Assembly (NCBI GenBank): GCA_009649675.1
Contig: WJPL01000001.1
Span: 1,942,469-2,006,468, forward strand
Length of the DNA stretch: 64,000 nucleotides
Reading direction: 5' to 3'
Source of the DNA: Alphaproteobacteria bacterium HT1-32
GTDB taxonomy: Bacteria > Pseudomonadota > Alphaproteobacteria > Rhodospirillales > HT1-32
The position numbers and the translations under genes are program-made. Under the pieces are notes generated by a model. The model searched no databases. It saw nothing but the letters and a program-made list of their open reading frames with translations, and was not told the DNA's origin. Below are positions 47,627-57,466 of this stretch, piece by piece; position 1 is the stretch's first letter, and every line of letters starts with the position of its first letter.

Positions 47627-47845
47627 CTATTTATGCCGGAAGGTAATGCGACCCTTGGTCAGGTCGTAAGGTGTCATTTCAACATTCACCTTGTCGCCCG
47701 CCATAACGCGGATACGGTGTTTGCGCATTTTGCCAGCCGTATGCGCAATGATCTCATGATCATTTTCCAGCATGACACGGAACATTGCGTTGGGAAGTTT
47801 CTCGACGACACGTCCTGCAAATTCCAGTAATTCTTCTTTCGCCAT
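47627..47845 (-). CDS. infA: Translation initiation factor IF-1
   Basis: A 72-residue OB-fold protein starting [24 protein letters not shown] and containing [28 protein letters not shown] and the end [11 protein letters not shown]. Length and sequence are nearly universal for IF-1, which binds the A site of the 30S subunit during initiation. AAGGAG lies properly upstream of the ATG. A TATATAAG stretch about 60 bases upstream on the minus strand is a plausible -10 region. Confidence 0.97.
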   Translation of the reverse strand: MAKEELLEFAGRVVEKLPNAMFRVMLENDHEIIAHTAGKMRKHRIRVMAGDKVNVEMTPYDLTKGRITFRHK

Positions 47846-48245
47846 GGGCGACTCCTTGATCGATTATGTAATGAACGCGGCAGACCGCGCGCCCCTCTTA
47901 TATAGGCAGGTTCAGCGACTACCTAGCTAAAAACCAAGAGATAAACCGAATTTTTGCCATAATTACCGTTATCAACGCATCTGCTGACCGAAAAGTTCAT
48001 TTTCGCTGCCTGAAATGAACACTGCCGTCGCCGGCCATGGATGTCTTGTAATGTTCCCGTAACGTTCATATGTGACATTCGAATGAAGCTGGCCGGTTTC
48101 GTCGTTAAGTTGCCATTGCGTTGTTATCTGAGCCGCCGGACTGGCGGGTTGGCTTACTGTCTGAGGGGTGGCGGAAGTTGGCTGGTTGACCTGAAGGGTC
48201 CGATGACGACTGCATATGGATGAATTATTTACTGGGGACTATCTC
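47846..48245. other. Intergenic region between infA and the OmpA-like lipoprotein
   Basis: A 400-base gap between divergent genes. It must hold the promoters of both. Repeated short words such as GTTCATATG and ATTCGAATG near 48055-48090 are palindromic-looking, but no clear paired promoter boxes could be set for the plus strand. A 60-codon plus-strand frame at 48041-48223 has no gene character. An unusually long 5' leader for the lipoprotein gene is possible. Confidence 0.4.
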
Positions 48246-49076
48246 ATGATGAAACTTCGCTCTGCTGTTGCTGCTGGTGCAGCACTCCTTCTCCTCGCGG
48301 GCTGTTCCGGCCTGCAGGTTCAGAATGCTGAAAAAGTGTCGCCGAAGGGTACCGCTTTCCAGCAGGCACTCTATTCCGGTTATCTGCGTCTGGCGCAGGC
48401 CGAATATGCTGAATCCGATTACGATGATTCCGATGCCTTCGCCAACCGCGCCATCGCTGCGGGTAATGGCAGCAATGTCGCACCGGAAGAAATCGCTGCC
48501 CGCGACCTTCCCGCAGATTCAGTGGCTGGCCTGACGGCTGCACGCGCTGCGCTGGTCAGTGCACTTGCCTCACCGGCTGCTGCTGCAAAGCCGGCGGCTG
48601 CCGCTGCTGCGCAGGTTGGCTTTGATTGCTGGATGCAGGAGCAGGAAGAAAACATGCAGCCGGATCATATCGCCGCCTGCAAGAAAGAGTATGACGATGC
48701 AATGGCGATGCTGAAAATGACGCCTGCACCGGTTGCCCTGCCTGCCGTTCCCGGCCCCTTCACGGTCCTGTTCGCAACCAACTCGTCAGCGATCGACAGT
48801 GAAAATGGCAAGGTGATTGTGGATGCCGCTTCCGGTTTCGCAAAAGCCAAGGCAAAGGCGATCATTCTTTCCGGTCACACGGATGCCGTCGGCAACAATG
48901 CTGCCAACGTAGCACTGTCCGAGCGTCGGGCAGACACGGTGAAGGCTGCACTGATTGACCTCGGTGTTCCGGCCTCGGCCATCTCCACCACCTATGCCGG
49001 TGAAGCACAGCTCAAGGTCAAGGTTCCGACCGCCGAGAAGCAGAACCGTCGTGTGGAAATCAAGCTCAGCCGCTGA
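48246..49076 (+). CDS. OmpA-family lipoprotein
   Basis: A 276-residue outer-membrane lipoprotein. The signal peptide ends in a lipobox (LLLLAGC, Cys about residue 19). A helical region of about 140 residues follows, with an Ala-rich low-complexity piece (ASPAAAAKPAAAAAAQV). The C-terminal OmpA domain, about 170-276, has FTVLFATNSSAIDSENGKVI and the peptidoglycan-binding signature ILSGHTDAVGNNAANVALSERRADTVKAAL with the end KQNRRVEIKLSR. It tethers the outer membrane to peptidoglycan. GGGGACTATCTC precedes two adjacent ATG codons (48246 and 48249). Confidence 0.92.
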   Translation: MMKLRSAVAAGAALLLLAGCSGLQVQNAEKVSPKGTAFQQALYSGYLRLAQAEYAESDYDDSDAFANRAIAAGNGSNVAPEEIAARDLPADSVAGLTAARAALVSALASPAAAAKPAAAAAAQVGFDCWMQEQEENMQPDHIAACKKEYDDAMAMLKMTPAPVALPAVPGPFTVLFATNSSAIDSENGKVIVDAASGFAKAKAKAIILSGHTDAVGNNAANVALSERRADTVKAALIDLGVPASAISTTYAGEAQLKVKVPTAEKQNRRVEIKLSR

Positions 49077-49104
49077 TCAGTTTTACTGACAACGGATGGA
49101 TCAG

Positions 49105-49134
49105 GCGCCGGGCGGCAACGCCCGGCGCTTTTTC
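49105..49134 (+). terminator. Rho-independent terminator of the OmpA-like gene
   Basis: GCGCCGGGC (49105-49113) and GCCCGGCGC (49120-49128) form a perfect nine-base stem with a six-base loop, then TTTTTCTTT. It stands 28 bases after the stop codon. Confidence 0.93.
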
Positions 49135-49209
49135 TTTGTCTGATTGTTGTGATGGCCTGAAGGCAAAACCGTACTGTTACTCCGGTACAGGAGCAGGGAA
49201 CTGATATAT

Positions 49210-50601
49210 CTAGCCCCGCGGCATCCGGTTCCAGGCGTCGAGGGCGGCGATCTTGTAGGCTTCGGCAAGGGTCGGGTAGTTGAAGGTGTTCTCGATAAAG
49301 TAATCCAGCGTCCCCTTCAGGTTGAGCACGGCCTGGCCGATATGGATCAGTTCCGTAGCGCCTTCACCGACGATATGAACGCCGAGCAATCGACCGGTCT
49401 TGATGGAAAACAGCATCTTCATCATGCCGGTATCCAGTCCCATGATATGCCCGCGTGAGGTCTCGCGGAACCGGGCGACGCCGCATTCATAGGGAATGCC
49501 GCGTTTACGAACTTCTTCCTCGCTCATCCCGACGGTGGAGATTTCAGGAACGGAATAGATACCGTAGGGGAAATAATCCGGGGCCGGTGGTGTCGGTGCC
49601 CCAAAGGCATGACAGGCAGAAATGCGCCCCTGTTCCATGGATGTGGAGGCCAGGCTCGGAAATCCGATGACATCTCCTGCCGCATAGATATGAGGGACGG
49701 ATGTCTGGAATGTCGCGGGATCAACGCTCAGTCGTCCGCGCTTGTCGATGTCGATCTCGCAGCAGGCGAGGTTGAGCCGGTCTGTCGCGCCGACACGCCC
49801 GGCGGCATAAAGCAGCATTTCGGAGCGTACGCGCCGGCCATCAGCCAGATGAACGACAGGTGACTTGCCCTCATGGGTGATGCTGTCGACGGCAGAACCC
49901 ATACGCAGCACGATACCCCGGTCGCGCAGGTCATGGACGAAATCGGCGATGATCTCACGGTCGATGAAATCAAGGATGCTGTCACGGGGTTCGATCAGCG
50001 TTACGGCAACATCAAGGGCGCTGAAAATTGTGGCATATTCGACACCGATCACACCGGCCCCGACCACGGTGATGCTGCGGGGCAGAGCCGGCAGATCAAC
50101 AATCTCGTCGCTGTCAAAAATGGTTTTCCCGTCGAAGGGCACGGTCTCCGGCCGGTAGGGCCGGGTGCCAACCGCGATCAGGAACCGTTCGGCGGAAACT
50201 GTCCGGGTTTCGCCGTCACCGATAGTGATCTCAATCGTGTGCGGGTCTGTGAAACGGGCTTCGCCAACGGCCGTATCGACACCGTTGCGGGCAAACTGAT
50301 GTTCCAGCACATCGACTTCGTGGTCGAGGGTCTTGTGCAGCCGCATCATCAGATCGTCGGATTCGATCCGGGCCTTGACCCGATAGGCCCGGCCATAGAA
50401 TCCCCGTTCGCGCCATCCCGTCAGGTTGAGGACGGTCTCCCGCAGGGTTTTCGAGGGAATGGTGCCGGTATGGACGGAGACCCCGCCAACCCGCCGGCCC
50501 TTTTCGACCACCAGTACCGAATGTCCCAGCTTCGCCGCCTGAATGGCAGCACGACGACCGGACGGGCCACTGCCGATAACAACGAATTCGTAGTGATCCA
50601 T
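49210..50601 (-). CDS. sthA: Soluble NAD(P)+ transhydrogenase
   Basis: A 463-residue flavoprotein of the pyridine-nucleotide disulfide reductase fold that shifts electrons between NADPH and NAD+. FAD binding is in FVVIGSGPSGRRAAIQAAKLG and NAD binding in ITVVGAGVIGVEYATIFSALD. The site where disulfide reductases have CxxxxC reads GGVSVHTGTIPSKTLRE, so the redox cysteines are absent, as is normal for SthA. The C-terminal dimer domain has GRLLGVHIVGEGATELIHIGQAVL and ENTFNYPTLAEAYKIAA. It is likely a single-gene unit. Confidence 0.94.
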   Translation of the reverse strand: MDHYEFVVIGSGPSGRRAAIQAAKLGHSVLVVEKGRRVGGVSVHTGTIPSKTLRETVLNLTGWRERGFYGRAYRVKARIESDDLMMRLHKTLDHEVDVLEHQFARNGVDTAVGEARFTDPHTIEITIGDGETRTVSAERFLIAVGTRPYRPETVPFDGKTIFDSDEIVDLPALPRSITVVGAGVIGVEYATIFSALDVAVTLIEPRDSILDFIDREIIADFVHDLRDRGIVLRMGSAVDSITHEGKSPVVHLADGRRVRSEMLLYAAGRVGATDRLNLACCEIDIDKRGRLSVDPATFQTSVPHIYAAGDVIGFPSLASTSMEQGRISACHAFGAPTPPAPDYFPYGIYSVPEISTVGMSEEEVRKRGIPYECGVARFRETSRGHIMGLDTGMMKMLFSIKTGRLLGVHIVGEGATELIHIGQAVLNLKGTLDYFIENTFNYPTLAEAYKIAALDAWNRMPRG

Positions 50602-50653
50602 GAGCCGTCTTTCCCGGATGCTTGCCGCGCACGGATATCGGCGGGCCGTTCAG

Positions 50654-51229
50654 CTAATGCGATATCAGGATTGTTCCGATAACGTCAACTGTACCATCCG
50701 CTGTCAGGCGAAACACAACCACTTCTCCGGATGCAGGGTAAACGCCGGTCAGGGCCGTGATATTTACCTGATGTGTCACCAGCACAAGCGGGTTTCCTGC
50801 CGGTTGGGCCAGCAACCATTCTTTTGTCTGACGGGTCTGTGCATCGCCCTCGCCGCGATTCTGAAAGAAGGAGTTCAGAAGAGGCAGATCTTCCGGTTCC
50901 CCGGCCCCGAGGAGCGTTGCGGTTTCCCGGCAGCGACACCACTGGCTGGTTCTGACCCGCGCCTGTGCGATGCCGTTCGCCTGAAAAGCCCGGCCAATGG
51001 CAATCGCCTGCTGTCGTCCCGCGTCGTTCAGGTTGCGCTGGGTGGTGCAGTCACCGAGTCGGAAATGACCGGGGTCGCCGGTCCCCGGCGCAAGGGCATG
51101 GCGCATCATTGCGATATATTCGCCTGACTTCAGGGCCTGCCAGAGTTCCCTGTCGCTGCTTTGGGCAGGGGTGGAGAGACTGATTGCAATAGCAAGAATG
51201 CCCGCGGCAAGCCGGAGTATGGAAGGCAT
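50654..51229 (-). CDS. Periplasmic histidine phosphatase-family protein
   Basis: A 191-residue secreted protein with signal peptide (ILRLAAGILAIAISLSTPAQS). The catalytic motif is YIAMMRHALAPGTGDP, an RH(A/G) phosphoglycerate-mutase-like site with the nucleophile His, with the second Arg in RVRTSQWCRCRET and the second His in LVLVTHQVNITALTG. Secreted members dephosphorylate small phosphates or surface sugars; the substrate here is unknown. It lies 52 bases upstream of sthA on the same strand and may share its transcript. Confidence 0.88.
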   Translation of the reverse strand: MPSILRLAAGILAIAISLSTPAQSSDRELWQALKSGEYIAMMRHALAPGTGDPGHFRLGDCTTQRNLNDAGRQQAIAIGRAFQANGIAQARVRTSQWCRCRETATLLGAGEPEDLPLLNSFFQNRGEGDAQTRQTKEWLLAQPAGNPLVLVTHQVNITALTGVYPASGEVVVFRLTADGTVDVIGTILISH

Positions 51230-51309
51230 CGGTGATCCTCTGTTCTGCTTCTCTGATGATATGTGGTGCAGGAACAGAGGATAAAAGTCCGGATTTCAGG
51301 AACAGCCGG

Positions 51310-52515
51310 TCAGTCAGTACGTGTGCGTTCGATCCAGATCATAACCCCGAGACTGGCAAGGCCCAGCAGGGCAAAACCCAGATTGAGGGGCAGGATGGTA
51401 CCATCGAATGCCTGCCCGATCATGCCGCCGAATACCAGCGACATGAAGGTCATCAGCGACCCGATGACAGCCGAGGCCGATCCGGCAATATGCCCCATCG
51501 GTTCCATCGCCAGTGCGTTGAAATTGGCGAACAGCATGCCGATGAAGAAAAACGACACCATCTGCCAGGTAACCGTCATCCAGAGTGGCGGCAGACCGGC
51601 ATAACTCAGGGTTACCGGCAGATAGGCAAAGGACAGGCCGACCATGACCGTCAGCGCAATCAGTGACAGTTTGCGCATACCATGCTTCATGACGAGGGTT
51701 GAGTTGGCCCAGGATGCCAGACCAAGCGACAGTGCCAGTGCACCGAAATAGACCGAGAACATCTCGCCGGTGTCATAGGCATCCTGATAGATTTGCTGGA
51801 CCGAATTCAGATAACCCAGAAATGCCCCGAAAATGAATCCACCAGCGATGGTATAGCCACAGGATATCCGGTTCCGGATGGTCTCCAGAAAGGCTGCGGC
51901 AATGGTGGATAAGGCAAAGGGGCGCCGTTTCTCACGGGGCAGGGTCTCCGGCTGGCGATAGTGAAACCAGACCAGTGAAATCATCGCGAGGGTAATCAGC
52001 AGAACAAAGATCATCCGCCAGTCGGCAACAAATAGGACCAGCTGGCCGACACCGGGCGCCAGCGCCGGGACAATGATGAAGACCATCATCACCAGTGACA
52101 TGATCTGCGCCATCGCCCGGCCTTCAAACCGGTCACGGACAATGGCCACGGTTACAATGCGCGGTCCGGCGACACCGAAGCCCTGCAGGAACCGGCCAAT
52201 GAGCATCATCGAGAAACTGGTGGCAAAGGCAGAAATCAGACAGCCGATCAGAAAAATCCCCAGCCCGGCGAAGATCGCCGGCCGCCTGCCGCAGGAATCA
52301 GAAAGCGGCCCGAACAGCAGCTGCGCACAGGCCAGTCCGAAGAACAGAAAACTGACGATCAGCTGACGATCATTTTCGGATTCATTGCCGAGGCTCTGAC
52401 CGATCTGGGGCAGGGCTGGCAGCATTGCATCAATCGACAATGCCACCAGCGATATCAGCGACGCGACAAGAATGACGAATTCGGTCTGTGTCGTTGTAAC
52501 CTGCCGGTTACTCAT
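51310..52515 (-). CDS. Bcr/CflA-type multidrug efflux MFS transporter
   Basis: A 401-residue membrane protein with 12 hydrophobic segments. The family start EFVILVASLISLVALSIDAMLPALPQIGQSLG is followed by the MFS motif A-like FGPLSDSCGRRPAIFAGLGIFLIG and the FLQGFGVAGPRIVTVAIVRDRFEGRAMAQIMS block typical of Bcr/CflA drug:H+ antiporters. Substrates in relatives include bicyclomycin, chloramphenicol and sulfonamides, but specificity cannot be read. The gene lies between the phosphatase and the FAH-family gene, all on the minus strand. Confidence 0.92.
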   Translation of the reverse strand: MSNRQVTTTQTEFVILVASLISLVALSIDAMLPALPQIGQSLGNESENDRQLIVSFLFFGLACAQLLFGPLSDSCGRRPAIFAGLGIFLIGCLISAFATSFSMMLIGRFLQGFGVAGPRIVTVAIVRDRFEGRAMAQIMSLVMMVFIIVPALAPGVGQLVLFVADWRMIFVLLITLAMISLVWFHYRQPETLPREKRRPFALSTIAAAFLETIRNRISCGYTIAGGFIFGAFLGYLNSVQQIYQDAYDTGEMFSVYFGALALSLGLASWANSTLVMKHGMRKLSLIALTVMVGLSFAYLPVTLSYAGLPPLWMTVTWQMVSFFFIGMLFANFNALAMEPMGHIAGSASAVIGSLMTFMSLVFGGMIGQAFDGTILPLNLGFALLGLASLGVMIWIERTRTD

Positions 52516-52560
52516 GGTCGGGGGGTCCAGAGATCATGAAACCCGTTTGCCATGTTATAT

Positions 52561-53403
52561 TCATCCGGCAACAACCCTGTTCTTCAGGGTGCCGACACCG
52601 GTGATGGTGACGGCAACTTCATCACCGTTCTTGAGGAACCGCTGTGGTGTACGACCGCCGCCGGAGCCTTCCGGTGATCCGGTGGAAATGACATCACCCG
52701 GTTCCAGATCAGTGAAACTGGTGATGTAGGCAAGAATGGTCGGAATATCGAAATACATGTCGCTGGCCGGTCCGTCCTGCGCAACCTCGCCATTGACTTT
52801 GGTCAGGATGCGCCAGTCACCACTGGGTTGCGGCATGGCATCAAGAGTTGTCATCCAGGGGCCGAGGGAGCCGCTCTGGCGGAAGTTCTTGCCCGCATCG
52901 ACGCTGTGTTTCTGCCACCCGCGGACGGAACCGTCATTCATGGCCGTAATGCCGGCCACAACCGACCAGGCATCTTTCGGGTCCAGCTTGCCGGTTTTCT
53001 TGCCAATAATGAGGGTGATTTCGCCTTCATAATCATAGGTGTCGGATTCTGAAGGTTTTTTCAGTGGTGCTCCATGACCGATCAGCACCCCCGGCAGCTT
53101 CATGAACAGGCCGATATCTGTCGGCGGGGGAAGTTCGCCGTCGACAGGATGGATCTTCGGATAGTTGCGGCCAATGCAGACGATCCGCTTTGGTGCCGTC
53201 ACGACAGGCAGCAGTTCTGCCTGATCGGTCTGTATGGTAAGGCCGGACCCGCGGCAGGCATCTGCCAGCTCGGAAACCCGGTCGCCGGCGAGGACAGTTT
53301 CGAGATATGACCAGCCGGATGGCGCGATATGGATCAGCGCTTCATCATCGGACAACAGGCCAAGGCGCGGGGCGCCTTCATAATTCAGGGTAGCAATCTT
53401 CAT
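52561..53403 (-). CDS. Fumarylacetoacetate hydrolase-family protein
   Basis: A 280-residue member of the FAH superfamily. The metal site is in [14 protein letters not shown] (E-x-E type) with the Asp in [14 protein letters not shown] to [27 protein letters not shown] and the end [27 protein letters not shown] are further blocks. FAH proteins cleave or decarboxylate 2,4-dioxo or acylpyruvate compounds, often in aromatic catabolism. The ATG at 53403 gives the standard N-terminus [17 protein letters not shown]; the frame open to 53832 runs into the divergent glcB region and is not coding. AGGA lies about 10 bases upstream. Confidence 0.9.
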   Translation of the reverse strand: MKIATLNYEGAPRLGLLSDDEALIHIAPSGWSYLETVLAGDRVSELADACRGSGLTIQTDQAELLPVVTAPKRIVCIGRNYPKIHPVDGELPPPTDIGLFMKLPGVLIGHGAPLKKPSESDTYDYEGEITLIIGKKTGKLDPKDAWSVVAGITAMNDGSVRGWQKHSVDAGKNFRQSGSLGPWMTTLDAMPQPSGDWRILTKVNGEVAQDGPASDMYFDIPTILAYITSFTDLEPGDVISTGSPEGSGGGRTPQRFLKNGDEVAVTITGVGTLKNRVVAG

Positions 53404-53617
53404 GGTTGTATCTTCCTGTAAACATTTGCTGCGGGAAGCTATCATACCGGGCGGATTTGACACCACCTTCAATGCCAATCCGCATTGTGGAAAAGCCATC
53501 CAAAAAAACGGCAGACAGTTTGCGAAATGGCGGTTACTGGCCCTATTTAGGCTTAACAACTGCCCGGAATCCCGGATTTCAGGCAGCCACAGATATAACA
53601 CAGGAAAGGCAGATAAC

Positions 53618-55786
53618 ATGGCCGAACGGATTACCATCAACGGCTTGCAGATTGACCGTGTCTTGCATGACTTTGCGGTTAACGAAGTGCTTCCGGGAAC
53701 CGGTGTGACACCGGACGCATTCTGGGCAGGCCTCGCCGGTCTGGTGAATGACCTCGGACCAAAGAACCGGTCGCTGCTGAAAAAGCGCGATGCATTGCAG
53801 GCTGAAATTGATGGCTGGCACCTTGCCCGCAAGGGGCAGAAGTGGGACGCCGAAGGCTATAAGGCTTTTCTGACAGAAATCGGGTATCTGGTACCTGAAG
53901 GCCCCGACTTCATGATTGAGACCGCTGGTGTGGATGCCGAGATCGCAACGATGGCGGGCCCGCAGCTGGTTGTGCCGGTGACCAACGCACGGTTCGCCCT
54001 GAACGCCGCCAATGCGCGCTGGGGCAGCCTGTTTGATGCGCTCTACGGCACCGACGTGATTGGCGAGGAAGATGGTCTGGGCAAGTCCGGTGGTTATAAC
54101 CCGGCGCGTGGTCAGGCAGTGATCGACTATGCAACCCGCTTCCTTGATGCCTCGATGCCGCTGGAAGGGGCCAGCCATGGTGATGTGGCAGAGTACAAAA
54201 TCTACGGCGGCAAACTGGTCGCCCGGCTGACAGACGGCGGCGATGCCGGACTGAAAGACCCGGCGCAGTTTGTCGGCTACAGCGGTGAGGGGGCGGTGAC
54301 ATCCGTTCTGCTGCGCAACAATGGCCTGCATGCAGAAATCCAGATCGATCGCAGCCACCCGATTGGCTCGACACACAGTGCCGGGGTCAAGGACGTGGTA
54401 CTGGAATCGGCTGTCTCCACGATTCAGGATTGTGAAGATTCCGTCGCCGCTGTCGATGCCGCAGACAAGGTCGGGGCATACCGCAACTGGCTTGGCCTGA
54501 TGCGTGGTGATCTTGAAGAAAGCTTTGAGAAGGGCGGCAAGGTGATGACCCGTCGCCTCAACCCGGATCGTACCTACTCCACGCCGGATGGCGGTTCACT
54601 GACCCTGCATGGCCGCAGCCTGCTGCTGGTCCGTAATGTCGGGCATCTGATGACCAATGATGCGGTGCTGGATGCCGAGGGTAACGAGGTGCCGGAAGGG
54701 TTTCTTGATGGCCTGTTCACCAGTGCCTGCGCCCTGCATGACCTGAAGCGGCTTGGCCCGCTCAGCAACAGCCGTGCCGGCAGTGTCTATATCGTGAAGC
54801 CGAAGATGCATGGTCCGGAAGAAGTTGGTTTTGCGAATGAGCTGTTCGACCGGATTGAGGACATTCTTGGTCTGCCGCGCAACAGCGTGAAGATCGGCAT
54901 CATGGATGAGGAACGCCGCACCACGGTGAACCTGAAGGAATGCATCCGCGCTGCGAAAGACCGGGTGGTGTTCATCAATACCGGGTTCCTTGATCGCACG
55001 GGTGACGAAATCCATACCAGCATGGAAGCTGGTCCGATGGTTCGCAAGGACGCGATGAAAGCACAGGCCTGGATTGCGGCCTATGAAGACTGGAATGTGG
55101 ATATCGGTCTGGAAACCGGCTTCCGTGGCAAGGCACAGATCGGCAAGGGCATGTGGGCCATGCCGGACGAAATGAAACAGATGGTCGAAGCCAAGAAAGG
55201 CCACCCGCTGGCCGGAGCCAACACCGCCTGGGTGCCGTCACCGACAGCGGCCACACTGCATGCCATGCATTATCATGAGGTCAATGTCAGCGAACGTCAG
55301 GATGAACTGGCAAAACGGTCGCGGGCCAGCCTCGATGATCTCCTCACGGTGCCGCTGCTGGCGGGTGAAAACCTGTCGTCTGATGACATCCGCAAGGAAC
55401 TGGAAAACAACGCCCAGGGCATTCTGGGCTATGTTGTCCGCTGGGTCGATCAGGGTGTCGGTTGTTCCAAGGTGCCGGATATCCGCGATATCGGCCTGAT
55501 GGAAGACCGCGCGACGCTCCGGATTTCCAGCCAGTACCTCGCCAACTGGATCCATCACGGCATCTGCACAGAAGGTGAGGTCATGGAGACCCTGAAGCGC
55601 ATGGCGGAAGTTGTTGACCGGCAGAATGAAAGTGACGCGAACTACACCAGGATGGCCGGGAACTTCGACGGCAGCATCGCCTTTCAGGCCGCCTGCGATC
55701 TGGTCTTCAAGGGTCGTCAGCAGCCCAGCGGCTACACCGAACCCATCCTCCACGCCCGCCGCCGCGAGGTGAAGGCTGCTGGCTGA
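53618..55786 (+). CDS. glcB: Malate synthase G
   Basis: A 722-residue enzyme condensing glyoxylate and acetyl-CoA into malate, for growth on acetate or glycolate. It shows the TIM barrel and G-type inserts: [83 protein letters not shown], and the C-terminal catalytic-Asp region [12 protein letters not shown]. Length fits the G form, not the shorter A form. The ATG at 53618 has AGGAAAGGCAG upstream; the longer frame to 53402 is leader. It is divergent from the FAH-family gene. Confidence 0.97.
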   Translation: MAERITINGLQIDRVLHDFAVNEVLPGTGVTPDAFWAGLAGLVNDLGPKNRSLLKKRDALQAEIDGWHLARKGQKWDAEGYKAFLTEIGYLVPEGPDFMIETAGVDAEIATMAGPQLVVPVTNARFALNAANARWGSLFDALYGTDVIGEEDGLGKSGGYNPARGQAVIDYATRFLDASMPLEGASHGDVAEYKIYGGKLVARLTDGGDAGLKDPAQFVGYSGEGAVTSVLLRNNGLHAEIQIDRSHPIGSTHSAGVKDVVLESAVSTIQDCEDSVAAVDAADKVGAYRNWLGLMRGDLEESFEKGGKVMTRRLNPDRTYSTPDGGSLTLHGRSLLLVRNVGHLMTNDAVLDAEGNEVPEGFLDGLFTSACALHDLKRLGPLSNSRAGSVYIVKPKMHGPEEVGFANELFDRIEDILGLPRNSVKIGIMDEERRTTVNLKECIRAAKDRVVFINTGFLDRTGDEIHTSMEAGPMVRKDAMKAQAWIAAYEDWNVDIGLETGFRGKAQIGKGMWAMPDEMKQMVEAKKGHPLAGANTAWVPSPTAATLHAMHYHEVNVSERQDELAKRSRASLDDLLTVPLLAGENLSSDDIRKELENNAQGILGYVVRWVDQGVGCSKVPDIRDIGLMEDRATLRISSQYLANWIHHGICTEGEVMETLKRMAEVVDRQNESDANYTRMAGNFDGSIAFQAACDLVFKGRQQPSGYTEPILHARRREVKAAG

Positions 55787-55824
55787 GCCATATCGGTTTT
55801 AGCCAGCAGACAGGTTCGTTTAGG

Positions 55825-55916
55825 TCCTTCGAGACGCAGCTTTGCTGCTCCTCAGGATGAGGTTTTAAGTTACCTGACCTCATCCTGAGGAGCGCTGAAA
55901 GCGCGTCTCGAAGGAT
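55825..55916. repeat. Dispersed palindromic repeat, copy 2
   Basis: A 92-base inverted repeat with the same outer arms (TCCTTCGAGACGC and its complement ending TCTCGAAGGAT) and inner arms (CTCAGGATGAGG / CCTCATCCTGAGG) as the copy at 931-1025. The two copies differ mainly in the spacer parts. It lies 38 bases after the glcB stop and may act as the transcript's 3' structure. It stands just outside the left direct repeat of the restriction-modification island. Confidence 0.85.
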
Positions 55917-56245
55917 AACGGGCTTTTGCTTCACAGCATCAGCGCGGTTTTCCTTTGTCAGACTGTCGCCAGGTGGCGGGAAAGTTCTTCGCCGGTGTTT
56001 CGGTAATGGCTGAGCAGCAGGTCGACGGCTTTGTCGGTTGTCGACGGATACGGTTGTGAAAACTCTCCTAGACCCTCCATAGGTAAATTTAGGCAGATTA
56101 TTAAAGCCGCAGATGCTCCGTCATTCGATGTAGAGTCGGATTGTTGATTCGGTGTCAGTTCAATCAGAAGGTTTCTGTTTTGTTCTTGTTCGCTGGGAGT
56201 AATTGTTTCATTGTGTCAAAATTATACCCAGAGGTTCTAAATAAG
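55917..56245. other. Left end of the restriction-modification island and its promoter region
   Basis: A non-coding stretch between the palindrome and the methyltransferase gene. Its left part holds the 98-bp direct repeat (55940-56037). The remainder (56038-56245) is AT-rich island sequence and must contain the promoter for the methyltransferase operon. Short pieces CCTA and TAGG around 56069-56083 could be an operator, but the match is too weak to call. Confidence 0.5.
55940..56037 (-). repeat. 98-bp direct repeat, left copy (orphan 3' end of GntR gene)
   Basis: Matches 59247-59344 at 92 of 98 bases in the same orientation. Read on the minus strand it encodes the last 25 residues of the GntR/FCD regulator (DKAVDLLLSHYRNTGEELSRHLATV and stop), with one changed residue (A for T). 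The frame is not connected to the rest of a gene here, so this copy is an orphan fragment left by insertion of the island. Confidence 0.93.
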
Positions 56246-57466
56246 ATGATCGAATTTGAGGCGCTGATACAGCAAAGTGGCTGGAGTGTTCAGGAGGCAG
56301 CAGGTTTCCTAGGATATTCTGAGGGTCATATTTATCGCTGGAAACGAGGCGAAGAAACTCCTCGTGAAGGGGTGCTCAATTTGCTCAGGATGCATATAGA
56401 TGCTGGGCGCCAGGATAAGCGGGAAAACTCATTTACATTCATTGATCTGTTCGCCGGGATTGGTGGGCTGAGAAAGGCGATGGAAGGTGTTGGTGGACAT
56501 TGCGTCTTTACATCTGAATGGGACCGTTTTGCTCAGACTACCTATCATGCGAACTTTCGGGACAACCGGCCGATTGCGGGAGATATTCGGGATGTAAATG
56601 CTTCGGAAATTCCAGGCCATGATGTTCTGGTCGCTGGCTTTCCGTGCCAGCCATTCTCAATTGCAGGAGTTTCAAAAAAGAACGCTCTCGGCCGGGCTCA
56701 TGGCTTTCTTGACGAGACTCAGGGCACGTTGTTTTTTGATGTGCTCCGGGTTTTACTGCACCATCGACCTGCCGCGTTTCTTCTTGAAAATGTTAAGAAT
56801 CTGAAAAGTCATGACAAGGGGCGTACATTTGACGTCATACGCCGGAAGCTGACTGAAGAATTGGGGTACACTCTTCAGACCCGAATTATTGATGCGGCTA
56901 ATTTTGTTCCGCAACACAGGGAACGAATTGTCATGGTTGGATTTCGGGAAGACACCGGGTTTAGTTTTGATGACCTGGTACTGCCGGGTCGTGAAGGGAG
57001 GGGAATGCGGGACATTCTCCACCCGGAAGATGGTACGGAATTACCTGAGGGCCACTACACAGTCGGTAACGCGGCTAAGGTCAGTGATAAATATACTCTG
57101 ACTGACAAACTCTGGGGTTATCTTCAGGGCTATGCAGAGAAGCACCGGGCCAAGGGTAATGGGTTTGGCTTTGGTCTTGTTGACAGTAACAGTATCGCCC
57201 GGACGCTTTCAGCGCGTTATTATAAGGATGGTTCAGAAATTCTTGTAAGCCAGGGGCAGAGTAAAAACCCTCGCCGCCTTACTCCACGCGAATGCGCCCG
57301 GTTGATGGGGTATGATGATAGTTTCCGGATACCTGTTTCCGATACTCAGGCATATAAGCAGTTTGGTAATTCAGTCGCTGTTCCGGTCTTTGCAGAAGTA
57401 GCGAGAATTATGCAACCCCACATCCAACAGCTGGTTAAAGAGCCGCAACTGAAAAAAGTTGGCTGA
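56246..57466 (+). CDS. dcm: Dcm-like DNA (cytosine-5-)-methyltransferase
   Basis: A 406-residue enzyme. The first 55 residues form a helix-turn-helix-like domain (GWSVQEAAGFLGYSEGHIYRWKRG), which in related enzymes such as M.SsoII controls the genes' own expression. The C5-methyltransferase motifs are all present: I FIDLFAGIGG, IV with the catalytic Cys in GFPCQPFSIAG, VI ENVKNL, VIII RERIVMVGF and X AYKQFGNSVAVPV. Similarity to Dcm/EcoRII-type enzymes plus the linked Vsr and MvaI/BcnI nuclease suggests CCWGG or CCSGG as target, methylating the inner C. The ATG at 56246 is preferred over a TTG at 56141. Confidence 0.93.
   Translation: MIEFEALIQQSGWSVQEAAGFLGYSEGHIYRWKRGEETPREGVLNLLRMHIDAGRQDKRENSFTFIDLFAGIGGLRKAMEGVGGHCVFTSEWDRFAQTTYHANFRDNRPIAGDIRDVNASEIPGHDVLVAGFPCQPFSIAGVSKKNALGRAHGFLDETQGTLFFDVLRVLLHHRPAAFLLENVKNLKSHDKGRTFDVIRRKLTEELGYTLQTRIIDAANFVPQHRERIVMVGFREDTGFSFDDLVLPGREGRGMRDILHPEDGTELPEGHYTVGNAAKVSDKYTLTDKLWGYLQGYAEKHRAKGNGFGFGLVDSNSIARTLSARYYKDGSEILVSQGQSKNPRRLTPRECARLMGYDDSFRIPVSDTQAYKQFGNSVAVPVFAEVARIMQPHIQQLVKEPQLKKVG

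Noticed and set aside
48041-48223. A 60-codon plus-strand frame upstream of the OmpA-like gene.
   Set aside because: Irregular composition and no Shine-Dalgarno sequence; it is probably leader or promoter DNA.
53404-53832. N-terminal extension of the FAH-family frame into the glcB region.
   Set aside because: The standard FAH start [10 protein letters not shown] at 53403 has a ribosome site, and the extension overlaps the divergent glcB gene.
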